45,069 bases of DNA from positions 1 through 45,069 of the IMG/VR virus record IMGVR_UViG_3300027974_002293. The stretch is one strand, 5' to 3'. How positions within the stretch are numbered: the first letter of the stretch is position 1; every line of letters begins with the position of its first letter. The position numbers were made by a program, and so were the translations under genes. This stretch comes from a virus. Positions 9,494 through 17,259 of this stretch are shown here, one piece after another. Under the pieces are notes generated by a model. That model was not told where the DNA came from and ran no database searches. It saw only the letters and a program-made list of their open reading frames with translations.

Positions 9494-10514
9494 AAACGTT
9501 TTCCAGTGCCTCTTTAATTATAGAATAATCTTCAATTTTTTGAATTAATGGTTGGTTATCTTTAATTAGCACCATGTTAACACAGCCAGTATTTTTCTTA
9601 TCTGACATGACACATTCCATAAGGCTTTCATAATCAAACCATTCTTGATTAAAAGATACTGTATTTTCTAGAAGTTTTTTGACAATATTTAATGTTGCAG
9701 AATAATCTTTGTAATTGTAGTTATAAAATAGTTCACTTACCCTCAAGGCTACAAGACATCCAATTGCCACTGCATATCCATGCGATAACTTGTACTTTGA
9801 GGTAATTTCTAAAGCATGACCAAATGTATGACCAAAGTTCAGAAATTTACGTTCTTTTTTATCAAACTCATCAATCTCTAAAACAGAAATTTTATAATTA
9901 AGACTTTCATAAATGTGATGCAGAACATTTTTATTTTCAGAAATCAAATCAATGACTTTTGATTCTTGAATTTTATTTCTTAAGATATCAAACTTCATTA
10001 ATTCGCCTAAACCACTACAAAAGTTTTCTTTACTTAAGCCATCAAGCCATTCTTCACAAATAAGAATTTCACACGGAGGATAAAATGTACCAAGAATATT
10101 TTTTCTTGACCCATAATTGATAGAAGTTTTACCACCAATACAACTATCAATTTGAGAAAGCAATGTTGTTGGAACTAAATAATATTCAATGCCTCTACAA
10201 TAAACAGAAGCACAAAAGCCCACTGCATCTTGTAAAACTCCACCACCAATAACTACAAGCTTAGTTTGCGTATTGACTTTTTTTTCAGCAAATTTATCAA
10301 ATATTTTTTCTAGACCACGCCATGATTTTAAGTCTTCATTTGTGTCTGTAACTATGAGATCACCTAATCCAAATTCAGGAAAACAGTGAGCAACATTTTT
10401 GTCAACTACTGCAAGATGATAATCTTCTCCAATGAGTTTATATATTTCGCTCAAGCTTACAAAATTTACAGAATAATCTTTGATTTTTGATTTGACATTT
10501 ATTTGGCTGTACAT
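9480..10514 (-). CDS. 3-dehydroquinate synthase-like sugar-phosphate cyclase (344 aa)
   Basis: Clear AroB-superfamily motifs in order: GGGVLQDAVGFCASVYCRG (NAD site), TTLLSQIDSCIGGKTSIN, KNILGTFYPP, GLGELMKFDIL (metal Glu and Lys), LNFGHTFGHALE (metal His) and HGYAVAIGC. In AroB the last block is HGEAV; here Tyr replaces that Glu. Family members cyclise DAHP (shikimate pathway) or sugar phosphates such as sedoheptulose 7-phosphate or glucose 6-phosphate. With an aldolase, SDR and TPP enzyme as neighbours and no other shikimate genes, a cyclitol or unusual-sugar role is more likely than aromatic amino acid synthesis. The substrate is not determinable here. Confidence 0.8.
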   Translation of the reverse strand: MYSQINVKSKIKDYSVNFVSLSEIYKLIGEDYHLAVVDKNVAHCFPEFGLGDLIVTDTNEDLKSWRGLEKIFDKFAEKKVNTQTKLVVIGGGVLQDAVGFCASVYCRGIEYYLVPTTLLSQIDSCIGGKTSINYGSRKNILGTFYPPCEILICEEWLDGLSKENFCSGLGELMKFDILRNKIQESKVIDLISENKNVLHHIYESLNYKISVLEIDEFDKKERKFLNFGHTFGHALEITSKYKLSHGYAVAIGCLVALRVSELFYNYNYKDYSATLNIVKKLLENTVSFNQEWFDYESLMECVMSDKKNTGCVNMVLIKDNQPLIQKIEDYSIIKEALENVYEVI

Positions 10515-11137
10515 GAATAACCACCATCTATAACTATATTTTGTCCTGATATATATGAATTTTGCACTGTCAAAAAATATACTAAATCTGCAACTTCTTT
10601 TGTATATCCCAATCTACCAAGTGGAATTTTACTTCTTAAATTCTTCAAATCTTCTTCTGTATTATTTTGAAAAGTCATATCAGTGATGAAAAATCCAGGA
10701 GACACAGTATTTGCCAAAATATTATAAGTACCATATTCAGCAGTTATAGCTTTTGTAAGAGAGTGTAAGGCATTTTTACTAGCACTATATGAGGATCTTC
10801 CAGGTTTTGCATAATCTACCCATACGCTTCCAATATTTACAACCCTGCCATAATTTTGTTTTTTCATATAAGGTAAGCAAAGTTTGAATAATCTCAAAGG
10901 TGAGAAATAATTTACTGTCATCATTTCTTCATATTTCTCACCTTCAAATATAGAGTCTATTATGTTAATTCCAGCATTATTTATCAAGATATCAATTTTG
11001 TCTGGAATAAAAGAAAAGGCTTGAGATAAATCAAGTTCTTCACGAGTTGGAGCAATAACTTCGTGACCATTTTTTTTGAAAATTTCAGAAATATCACTGC
11101 CTATGCCTCTTGACCCACCAGTGATAAGTATTTTCAT
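10499..11137 (-). CDS. Classical SDR oxidoreductase (212 aa)
   Basis: Short-chain dehydrogenase with all classical motifs: TGGSRGIG cofactor loop near the N-terminus, NNAG, YSASK catalytic Tyr/Lys with a preceding Ser (NIGS), and PGFF after strand 6. The length (212 aa) is slightly short for the family (about 250). It probably reduces or oxidises a keto sugar or cyclitol from its neighbours. The start makes an ATGA overlap with the aldolase gene, and the 3' end overlaps the start of the cyclase gene by 16 nt, so the operon is translationally coupled. Confidence 0.85.
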   Translation of the reverse strand: MKILITGGSRGIGSDISEIFKKNGHEVIAPTREELDLSQAFSFIPDKIDILINNAGINIIDSIFEGEKYEEMMTVNYFSPLRLFKLCLPYMKKQNYGRVVNIGSVWVDYAKPGRSSYSASKNALHSLTKAITAEYGTYNILANTVSPGFFITDMTFQNNTEEDLKNLRSKIPLGRLGYTKEVADLVYFLTVQNSYISGQNIVIDGGYSCTAK

Positions 11138-11934
11138 AGTTCTGAAGCAGCTTGATTGATCCTAAATTGTATCATTTTAATTCTATTTTCATCTTGCAGT
11201 GAAAGTTTCTGATACAACTCCATTTTGTTAGTAAGCCATTCATATTCAAACATTTGAGCTTTAAAAAGAGCTCTTGATAAATTTTTCAACGCAACAGATG
11301 GATCAAAAATTGCATATCTTGTTTCAAATTTGTCTAAAAGTTTTTGTGAATGTAGTTTTTTCAAAAAATCTAAAGACTCAATAGATACAGCTCCGCCAAT
11401 ACAAGCCTTGGCACCTAATTTCTTTGTTCTTTCAAAAACGTCATGAGCAATTTGGTAAACTTCTTCAGAATTTACAAAAGTTCTATCCTTTTTCATAGAA
11501 GATACTAAGTCAACTCTTCCCAATGTAACACCATATAATGATTCTGCAGCTTTTTGAGAAAGAATTTTATCAATGTTTGCAACAGCTGTTTGTGTTTCTA
11601 TATTTACGTTCAATTGCAATGAATTTACTACTTCTGATGGCAGATTATTATGAATGGCATTTATGAATTTAGTTAGCCCAAATTCAGACTCAACCATTGG
11701 AGCCACTAAACCCTTAACTCCAATTACCATTGAATCTTTAATATCTCTAATTGCTTCTGGACCACCAATTTTTAATGTGACTTTTGTATTAGATTGATTG
11801 CAAATTTCTTTCAACCTTAAGACTTCGTTAAAAGTTGCACCCTCATCTTCAAAACTTGTTTTAATCCCAACTAGCCCATAGTTTTCAACTAAATCTGTAA
11901 GGATATTTACGCACTTGAATTCTCTGTTGTTCAT
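11134..11934 (-). CDS. HpcH/HpaI aldolase/citrate lyase family protein (266 aa)
   Basis: TIM-barrel aldolase signatures: KIGGPEA, GVKGLVAPMVESEFGL (metal-ligand Glu region), NIETQTAVANIDKIL and VTLGRVDLVSSM (metal Asp region). The family cleaves or forms C-C bonds between pyruvate or another 2-keto acid and an aldehyde, using a divalent metal. In this operon it may build or trim the carbon skeleton handled by the cyclase and TPP enzyme. The start follows the RmlB-like stop by 9 bp. The substrate is unknown. Confidence 0.75.
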   Translation of the reverse strand: MNNREFKCVNILTDLVENYGLVGIKTSFEDEGATFNEVLRLKEICNQSNTKVTLKIGGPEAIRDIKDSMVIGVKGLVAPMVESEFGLTKFINAIHNNLPSEVVNSLQLNVNIETQTAVANIDKILSQKAAESLYGVTLGRVDLVSSMKKDRTFVNSEEVYQIAHDVFERTKKLGAKACIGGAVSIESLDFLKKLHSQKLLDKFETRYAIFDPSVALKNLSRALFKAQMFEYEWLTNKMELYQKLSLQDENRIKMIQFRINQAASEL

Positions 11935-11943
11935 AGTTTTATT

Positions 11944-12894
11944 TTACCAAATGAATTTATTTTTGTAATAATTGACTATGTTTAAAATCTCATTGTCAAA
12001 ATTTACTTGTGGAGACCAACCTAAATTTTTAAGTTTAGAATCATCAATTGCATATCTGACATCTTGCCCTGGTCTCATAACGTCATAAGAGATATAATCA
12101 TCATAGTTTACAGAAGATTCAAAGTATGCATCTATAATTTTTTTAATTGTATCAATATTCGATTGTTCAAAACCTCCGGCTACATTGTAAATCTCATTAG
12201 ACTTACCTTTCTCTATAATTGCAATTATTGCTGATGCAGTATCACTTGCATGTAACCAATTACGTATAGGAGTTCCGTGATTGTGTAATGGGATTTTTCT
12301 TTTCAAAGTTAAAAACTTACAAGCTTTAGGGATAAGTTTTTCAACATATTGACCAATACCGTAATTGTTAGTTGGTCTGACAATATTGTAATTTAGATCG
12401 AAAGTTCTAGCCCAAGCCACAATTAACATATCTGCAGAAGCTTTAGTTGCAGAGTAAGGATTGCTTGGTTTCAATAAGTCAGTTTCTTTATGACTCCCAT
12501 CAACCACATCTCCGTATACTTCGTCAGTGCTGAAGTGAATAAATCTTGGTATTACATATCCTTCTGTTTTGTAATTTTTAAGAAGCTCTAAAATATTGTG
12601 AACACCTGTAATGTTTGAGTGTAAAAAAACATCACTTTTACGTATTGAGTTATCTACGTGAGTTTCTGCAGCAGTATTTATAAAAACATCACAATCAACT
12701 AATCTTTTTATATCGCAAATATCAGTTTTCTCAAATTTGAATTTTGGATTACAGAAAAAATCATCCAAAACACTTACATCAGAAGCATAAGTACAGCTAT
12801 CGATGCCATAAACATACCAGCCTTTGTCTAAACAAGCCTTAGTAATATATCTGCCTATAAAACCTAAGCATCCAGTTATATAAACGATTTTCAT
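11944..12894 (-). CDS. RmlB-like NDP-sugar 4,6-dehydratase (316 aa)
   Basis: First gene of the leftward operon. Extended SDR with the Rossmann motif GCLGFIG, AAETHVDNSI, the dehydratase-type FSTDEVYGD (Thr-Asp-Glu triad that performs C4 oxidation and C6 dehydration), YSATK catalytic Tyr/Lys, RPTNNYGIGQYVEKLIP and the C-terminal RPGQDVRYAID. These are the hallmarks of dTDP-glucose 4,6-dehydratases, though 316 aa is shorter than the usual ~355. It would supply a 4-keto-6-deoxy sugar, the entry point to deoxy and branched sugars. The nucleotide could be dTDP, CDP, GDP or UDP. Confidence 0.85.
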   Translation of the reverse strand: MKIVYITGCLGFIGRYITKACLDKGWYVYGIDSCTYASDVSVLDDFFCNPKFKFEKTDICDIKRLVDCDVFINTAAETHVDNSIRKSDVFLHSNITGVHNILELLKNYKTEGYVIPRFIHFSTDEVYGDVVDGSHKETDLLKPSNPYSATKASADMLIVAWARTFDLNYNIVRPTNNYGIGQYVEKLIPKACKFLTLKRKIPLHNHGTPIRNWLHASDTASAIIAIIEKGKSNEIYNVAGGFEQSNIDTIKKIIDAYFESSVNYDDYISYDVMRPGQDVRYAIDDSKLKNLGWSPQVNFDNEILNIVNYYKNKFIW

Positions 12895-12901
12895 TTAAAA
12901 T

Positions 12902-12907
12902 ATTATA
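12902..12907 (-). promoter_or_regulatory. -10-like TATAAT promoter of leftward sugar operon
   Basis: On the minus strand the sequence reads CGTATAATATTTTAAATG. TATAAT ends 7 nt before the ATG of the RmlB-like gene, so transcription should begin almost on the start codon. There is no -35 hexamer and no Shine-Dalgarno. It is back-to-back with a matching promoter on the other strand. Confidence 0.6.
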
Positions 12908-12919
12908 CGTTATAAGCGG

Positions 12920-12925
12920 TATAAT
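12920..12925 (+). promoter_or_regulatory. -10-like TATAAT promoter of rightward sugar operon
   Basis: The plus strand reads CGGTATAATAAGTTTATG. The hexamer ends 6 nt before the ATG at 12932, which places the predicted +1 on or beside the A of the start codon. No -35 match is visible 17 nt upstream and no ribosome-binding site is present. Confidence 0.6.
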
Positions 12926-12931
12926 AAGTTT

Positions 12932-13333
12932 ATGAATCGCAAATATCTCCCAACTCTTTCCGAATTGATTGATAGGCTTTCGATTGTTCAACTAAAAGAA
13001 GTTTTTATTTCAGAACATAAAGCCGAATATGCTAAAGAAATATCAGATATTCTCCATGATATTCAAGAACATATTGATGAAAATAATGCAGAAATTACAG
13101 CTGAAGTAATCCGAGCAGTAGTTGTCTTGTCACAGATGAATTTGCATATTTGGCACAATGAAACAAATTACCGCAAGGGAATCAAGGATGGAAATAATCT
13201 TGAATTGACTCACGGCTTGAATGGAATTAGAAACACGGCAAAAAATAAAATTCAAGAAGTAGTTGGTGGACGAAAAGACTACAAAATTGACTGTTTAGCT
13301 GCTGATTTTAAGGACTGGGAGATAAGCTGGTGA
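12932..13333 (+). CDS. Conserved helical protein of unknown function (133 aa)
   Basis: First gene of the rightward operon, expressed from the TATAAT promoter just upstream. It has an N-terminal PTLSELIDRLSIVQLKEVF, a central IWHNETNYRKG segment and a C-terminal LTHGLNGIRNTAKNKIQE then KIDCLAADFKDWEISW. I recall this motif layout from small uncharacterised phage and bacterial proteins near sugar genes, but I know no assigned function. It is soluble and mostly helical. The stop overlaps the next start (GTGA). Confidence 0.65.
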   Translation: MNRKYLPTLSELIDRLSIVQLKEVFISEHKAEYAKEISDILHDIQEHIDENNAEITAEVIRAVVVLSQMNLHIWHNETNYRKGIKDGNNLELTHGLNGIRNTAKNKIQEVVGGRKDYKIDCLAADFKDWEISW

Positions 13334-14343
13334 ACAGACGTAAGGCTTTGTTGATTTACAGTAGATGGCAATACGGTGGACCTCCTGTGCTGTCTAATTT
13401 TGTAAATAATCTGACTGGCTCATATGAATATTTTTCTGCTGATAAGCCTGAATATGAAATTGAAAATGTTTATATTGGTCCTGAACCTGGTGAAATAAGC
13501 ACAACAAAAGAATTGTCAGAAATTTTACTTACAAAAGATTATGACATAGCTGTTGTAAGCGAACTTGAAGATTGTGTCATTGATATAGATGTTGCAAAAA
13601 AAATTGGAAAAAAGTTATTTCTTTTAAATTGGGATTGCAATGTGAATATTTCTTCTCATTTAGAAACAAACTTTAGACTATTTTTGAAAAAACCTATAAA
13701 TATTTCTTTTTTGAGAACTAAACATTCTTTGTGGGAATTGTCGCAATATTGCAATGTGCTCAATATGGATTATGGATATGGAGAAATGTATCCAAATATT
13801 TATTGTTTTTCTACCCCGCAAGATGAAAGAATTTTCAAGAAAACTCCTGAGTCTGAAAAAGAATATGATGTTTTATTTTGCGGCTCACTTCATATGCAAG
13901 AAAGAAATTCAATATTAAGTAAACTAATAAATTCTGGAGTAAACGTAAAGATTTCTGGAGGAAGATGGCCAGCAGAAAATACGATACAGAATTTTGAAGA
14001 TTATGCAAAAGAATTTGGCAAAGCTAAAATTTCTTTAAATTTTGCAGCTAGCCCTTATTGTAGATATTCACGTAAGGGAAGAGTTTTAGAGTCCCTATCT
14101 ACAGGATCGTTATGTATTTCAACATATCCAGACATTTTTAAGTCAAGGCTTGGAACTTGGTTTGAGGTAGATAAACATTTTGCTGAATTCAATTTAGATA
14201 ATTGTGTTGATGTTGTAAATTACTATATCAATAATCAGACAGAAAGAAGAAGAATTGCTGATTCAGGTTATGAGCATTGGAAGAAAACTTGTTCAGCTGA
14301 TGTGTTTTGGCCAAAGCTTTTTGAAATTGCAGGTGTATTATGA
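13330..14343 (+). CDS. CgeB-like GT-B glycosyltransferase (337 aa)
   Basis: GTG start overlapping the previous stop. Two Rossmann-like halves: the N-terminal part with KLFLLNWDCNVNISS and SQYCNVLNMD, and the C-terminal part with the donor-binding pattern YDVLFCGSLHMQERNSIL, KISLNFA and GRVLESLSTGSLCIS (Glu of the E(x)7E-like donor site). This resembles CgeB/GT1-like glycosyltransferases. It is clearly paralogous to the 330-aa protein two genes on, sharing the KLF..WD, LRT or PCS, ELS.YCNV and N.Y..S.P.D.RI landmarks. No membrane segment is visible. The sugar transferred is unknown. Confidence 0.7.
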   Translation: MNRRKALLIYSRWQYGGPPVLSNFVNNLTGSYEYFSADKPEYEIENVYIGPEPGEISTTKELSEILLTKDYDIAVVSELEDCVIDIDVAKKIGKKLFLLNWDCNVNISSHLETNFRLFLKKPINISFLRTKHSLWELSQYCNVLNMDYGYGEMYPNIYCFSTPQDERIFKKTPESEKEYDVLFCGSLHMQERNSILSKLINSGVNVKISGGRWPAENTIQNFEDYAKEFGKAKISLNFAASPYCRYSRKGRVLESLSTGSLCISTYPDIFKSRLGTWFEVDKHFAEFNLDNCVDVVNYYINNQTERRRIADSGYEHWKKTCSADVFWPKLFEIAGVL

Positions 14344-15281
14344 TGGAAAAAGTTCTTATAACGGGTGGTGCTGGTTACCTTGGATCTGTGTTGACTGAAG
14401 TGCTACTTTTGAAAGGCTACGCAGTAACAGTTTTAGACAGCCTGGTTTACAAACAACTATCATTAACTTCTTTTTGCTACAATAAGAATTTTAATTTAGT
14501 CGTTGGAGATGTACGAGATACAAAACTTCTTACAAGTCTGGTAGAAACTCATGACATCATCATTCCATTAGCTGCAATTGTAGGGATGCCTGCTTGTAAA
14601 AAAGATCCAGAACTTACTGTAGCTGTAAATTATCAACAAATTAAAAACATTATTGAGATAATTCAGCCAAGTCAGAAATTGTTAGTTCCTAATACAAACT
14701 CTCAATATGGAAGTTCTGAAACAATTATCACAGAAGAAAGTCCTTTTAATCCACTGTCTCTATATGCTCAAACAAAATGTGATGCAGAAAAGCGTGTTTT
14801 AGAATCTGGTAATGGTATTTCTTTAAGACTTGCTACAGTCTTCGGTGTTTCATATAGACAAAGAATGGATTTACTTGTAAATGATTTTGTTTACCGAGCA
14901 TTTACAGATGAATTTTTAGTTTTATTTGAATCACATTTCTTACGAAATTATGTTCACGTAAGAGACGTTGCTAAAGCATTTGTTCATCTTATTGAGAACT
15001 ACCATTCGCTAAATTTCAATGCCTATAATGTTGGTCTTACTTCAGCAAATATGTCAAAGCTTCAATTGGCTCAAAAAATCAAAGAATATGTTCCAAATTT
15101 AGTCATCATTGAAGAGCAATTCAAGGAAGATTTTGATAAGAGAAATTATGTCGTATCAAATGAAAAACTTGAAAAGACTGGATGGCATTGTGACTTCTCT
15201 TTAGATTCAGGTATTGAAGAATTACTTTCTGCTTACAAGATGATTTCTAACTACAAGAATAAGGATTTCACAAATCTTTAA
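14340..15281 (+). CDS. NAD-dependent epimerase/dehydratase (313 aa)
   Basis: Starts ATGATG, overlapping the previous stop. Extended SDR with GGAGYLGS, an LAAIVGMPACKKDP segment, the NTNSQYG equivalent of the Ser/Thr catalytic stretch, YAQTK (Tyr/Lys), RLATVFG and FLRNYVHVRDVAKAF. This is the GalE-like nucleotide-sugar epimerase layout. It sits between two paralogous glycosyltransferases, suggesting a sugar-specific epimerase/transferase pair. Confidence 0.8.
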   Translation: MMEKVLITGGAGYLGSVLTEVLLLKGYAVTVLDSLVYKQLSLTSFCYNKNFNLVVGDVRDTKLLTSLVETHDIIIPLAAIVGMPACKKDPELTVAVNYQQIKNIIEIIQPSQKLLVPNTNSQYGSSETIITEESPFNPLSLYAQTKCDAEKRVLESGNGISLRLATVFGVSYRQRMDLLVNDFVYRAFTDEFLVLFESHFLRNYVHVRDVAKAFVHLIENYHSLNFNAYNVGLTSANMSKLQLAQKIKEYVPNLVIIEEQFKEDFDKRNYVVSNEKLEKTGWHCDFSLDSGIEELLSAYKMISNYKNKDFTNL

Positions 15282-16273
15282 TGAAAGTTTTATTTGTTTA
15301 CAATCCCTGGAACACACGAAGGCCTAATGAGTCATCTTATGATATGAAGCTTAAAGGGAGTTTTGAAGCAGCTTTTGGTGAGACAAACGAGCATACATAT
15401 GAAGTTTTGCATTATGGTTTCGAAAATGATGTCATAAGAGATAATAAAACTCTCAATGAAGAAATATTGAAAAGAGATTTTGATGCAGTTTTTGTAAGTG
15501 AAGAGATGCAATTTCACATTACAAAAGAGACAGCAAAAAAACTTGGTAAAAAGCTTTTCAATATGCTTTGGGATACTTGGATTTCTATATCTTCTAGTCC
15601 AGAAATAAACTTACGAATTGCTCTTAAACAACCTAAAATTTGGGGAGAACATTATAACCCTTGCTCTATGAAAGAATTATCTGAATATTGCAATGTAATT
15701 GTATCTGATACTGCATATGGGAAAATAGACACTAACATTTATGCAATGTCATCCCCATATGATACTAGAATTTATTACCCAAATTTTGATGAAGAAAAAA
15801 GTATAGATATTTCTCACAATGGTAATATGTATATTCCAGAAAGAATTGAATTTGCAAAAATATTTCACAATGCTGGAGTTGATATTGACTATGGCTCTAA
15901 AGCTAAGGGATATCTAACTAACTCTGACTATGCAAAAATTCATCGTTCTGCTAAAATATCATTGTGCTATACAAATTCAATATTTGGCCCAAATCATAAA
16001 CAAAGAAAAGGAAGAATTGACGAAATCGCAGCTTGTGGCGGTTTTATGTTAATGACTAATCCTGAAGTAATGAAATGGAGAAATAATTATTGGTTTAAGG
16101 ATGGCGTACATTATGTTTCAATGGATCAGAGTAATTGTGTTGATAAAGTAAAATATTATCTTTCTAATGCTGATGAAAGATCAAGAATTAGTAAGAATTT
16201 TTATGATGAGTGGAATACAAAATATTCACCAAGACCATATTGGGAAAAACTTTTTTCATTTATAAAGGATTAA
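15281..16273 (+). CDS. CgeB-like GT-B glycosyltransferase, paralogue (330 aa)
   Basis: TAATG overlap with the upstream epimerase. The layout matches the 337-aa glycosyltransferase: KLFNMLWDTWISISS, ELSEYCNVIVSD, NIYAMSSPYDTRIYYP, then a C-terminal half with SHNGNMYIPERIEFA, AKISLCYTNSIFG and KGRIDEIAACGGFML, the donor-site equivalent. Probable cytoplasmic glycosyltransferase with a different donor or acceptor from its paralogue. Followed after 6 bp by another NAD-dependent epimerase gene. Confidence 0.7.
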   Translation: MKVLFVYNPWNTRRPNESSYDMKLKGSFEAAFGETNEHTYEVLHYGFENDVIRDNKTLNEEILKRDFDAVFVSEEMQFHITKETAKKLGKKLFNMLWDTWISISSSPEINLRIALKQPKIWGEHYNPCSMKELSEYCNVIVSDTAYGKIDTNIYAMSSPYDTRIYYPNFDEEKSIDISHNGNMYIPERIEFAKIFHNAGVDIDYGSKAKGYLTNSDYAKIHRSAKISLCYTNSIFGPNHKQRKGRIDEIAACGGFMLMTNPEVMKWRNNYWFKDGVHYVSMDQSNCVDKVKYYLSNADERSRISKNFYDEWNTKYSPRPYWEKLFSFIKD

Positions 16274-16279
16274 TTTTTA

Positions 16280-17251
16280 ATGTTTGAAGGCAAAAACGTT
16301 CTTATCACAGGTGGAGCTGGAATGATTGGAAGAGCTCTAACTGAAAAGTTGATAAATCTAAAAGCAAATATTACAATAGCTGATCTACATTTTCCACTTG
16401 ATTTAGAAAATAAAGTAAATTTTGTAAATAAGGACTTGAGATACTTACATAATTGTGAAGAAATTTGTCAAGGACAAGATTTTATTTTTAACTGCATTGG
16501 CGTAAAAGGTTCTCCTCAAGTATGTGCTTCACAGCCAGCAGATTTTATGGTACCAATGCTTCAATTCAACACAAATATGATGGAAGCTGCAAGAAGAGCT
16601 AATGTTCAGTGGTATTTATATACAAGCTCAGTAGGCGTTTATTCTCCTGCTGAAATCTTTTATGAAGATGATGTATGGTCAACTTTTCCATCTCCTAATG
16701 ACAGATTTGCTGGGTGGGCAAAAAGAATGGGAGAATTGCAAGCTGAAGCATATTCAATCCAATATGGTTGGAATAAAGTTTCAATTGTCAGACCTGCAAA
16801 TGTCTATGGAAAATTCGATAATTTCAATCCTGTAAATTCTATGGTGATTCCTTCACTTATTAGAAAAGTTCAAGAAAATGAAACTTTAGAAGTTTGGGGT
16901 GACGGTTCTCCAATTAGAGATTTTATTTTTGCTGATGATGTTGCTGAAGGTATGATTACCTGTGTTGAAAATAAAATCACAGAACCAATTAATTTAGGTT
17001 CTGGTTCTGGTTATTCAATAAAGCAAATTGTTGACTTAGTGATAAAAGCTTCTAATAAAAACCCAAACGTAGAATGGCTTACTGACAAACCTTCTGGTGA
17101 CAAAATTAGAATACTTAGTTCAACAAGAGCTAATTCACACGGTGTATTTCCAAAGACTAATTTGGAAAATGGTATCAAGATAGTTACAGATTGGTTTGTT
17201 GAAAATAAGCAAGACATAGACAAAAAATATAATGTTTTTGTGAACCATTGA
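16280..17251 (+). CDS. NAD-dependent epimerase-like protein lacking the catalytic Tyr (323 aa)
   Basis: Extended SDR with GGAGMIGR, NCIGVKGSPQVC, LYTSSVGVYSP, RPANVYGKFDNF and WGDGSPIRDFIFADDVAEG, closest in feel to GDP-fucose synthase/UDP-sugar epimerases. The YGWAK active-site block reads AGWAK (near residues 151-155): Ala replaces the catalytic Tyr while Lys is kept. This was confirmed from the codons GCT GGG TGG GCA AAA. The protein may use another base, or be a non-catalytic partner of the next protein, which has the opposite change. Confidence 0.75.
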   Translation: MFEGKNVLITGGAGMIGRALTEKLINLKANITIADLHFPLDLENKVNFVNKDLRYLHNCEEICQGQDFIFNCIGVKGSPQVCASQPADFMVPMLQFNTNMMEAARRANVQWYLYTSSVGVYSPAEIFYEDDVWSTFPSPNDRFAGWAKRMGELQAEAYSIQYGWNKVSIVRPANVYGKFDNFNPVNSMVIPSLIRKVQENETLEVWGDGSPIRDFIFADDVAEGMITCVENKITEPINLGSGSGYSIKQIVDLVIKASNKNPNVEWLTDKPSGDKIRILSSTRANSHGVFPKTNLENGIKIVTDWFVENKQDIDKKYNVFVNH

Positions 17252-17259
17252 GGATTTGT

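Noticed and set aside
9480-10514. Shikimate pathway gene
   Set aside because: No other shikimate genes are nearby, and the HGYAV change and sugar-gene context favour another sugar-phosphate cyclase role.
12895-12931. Riboswitch or other leader RNA in the divergent promoter
   Set aside because: With TATAAT ending 6-7 nt from each ATG there is no room for a leader.
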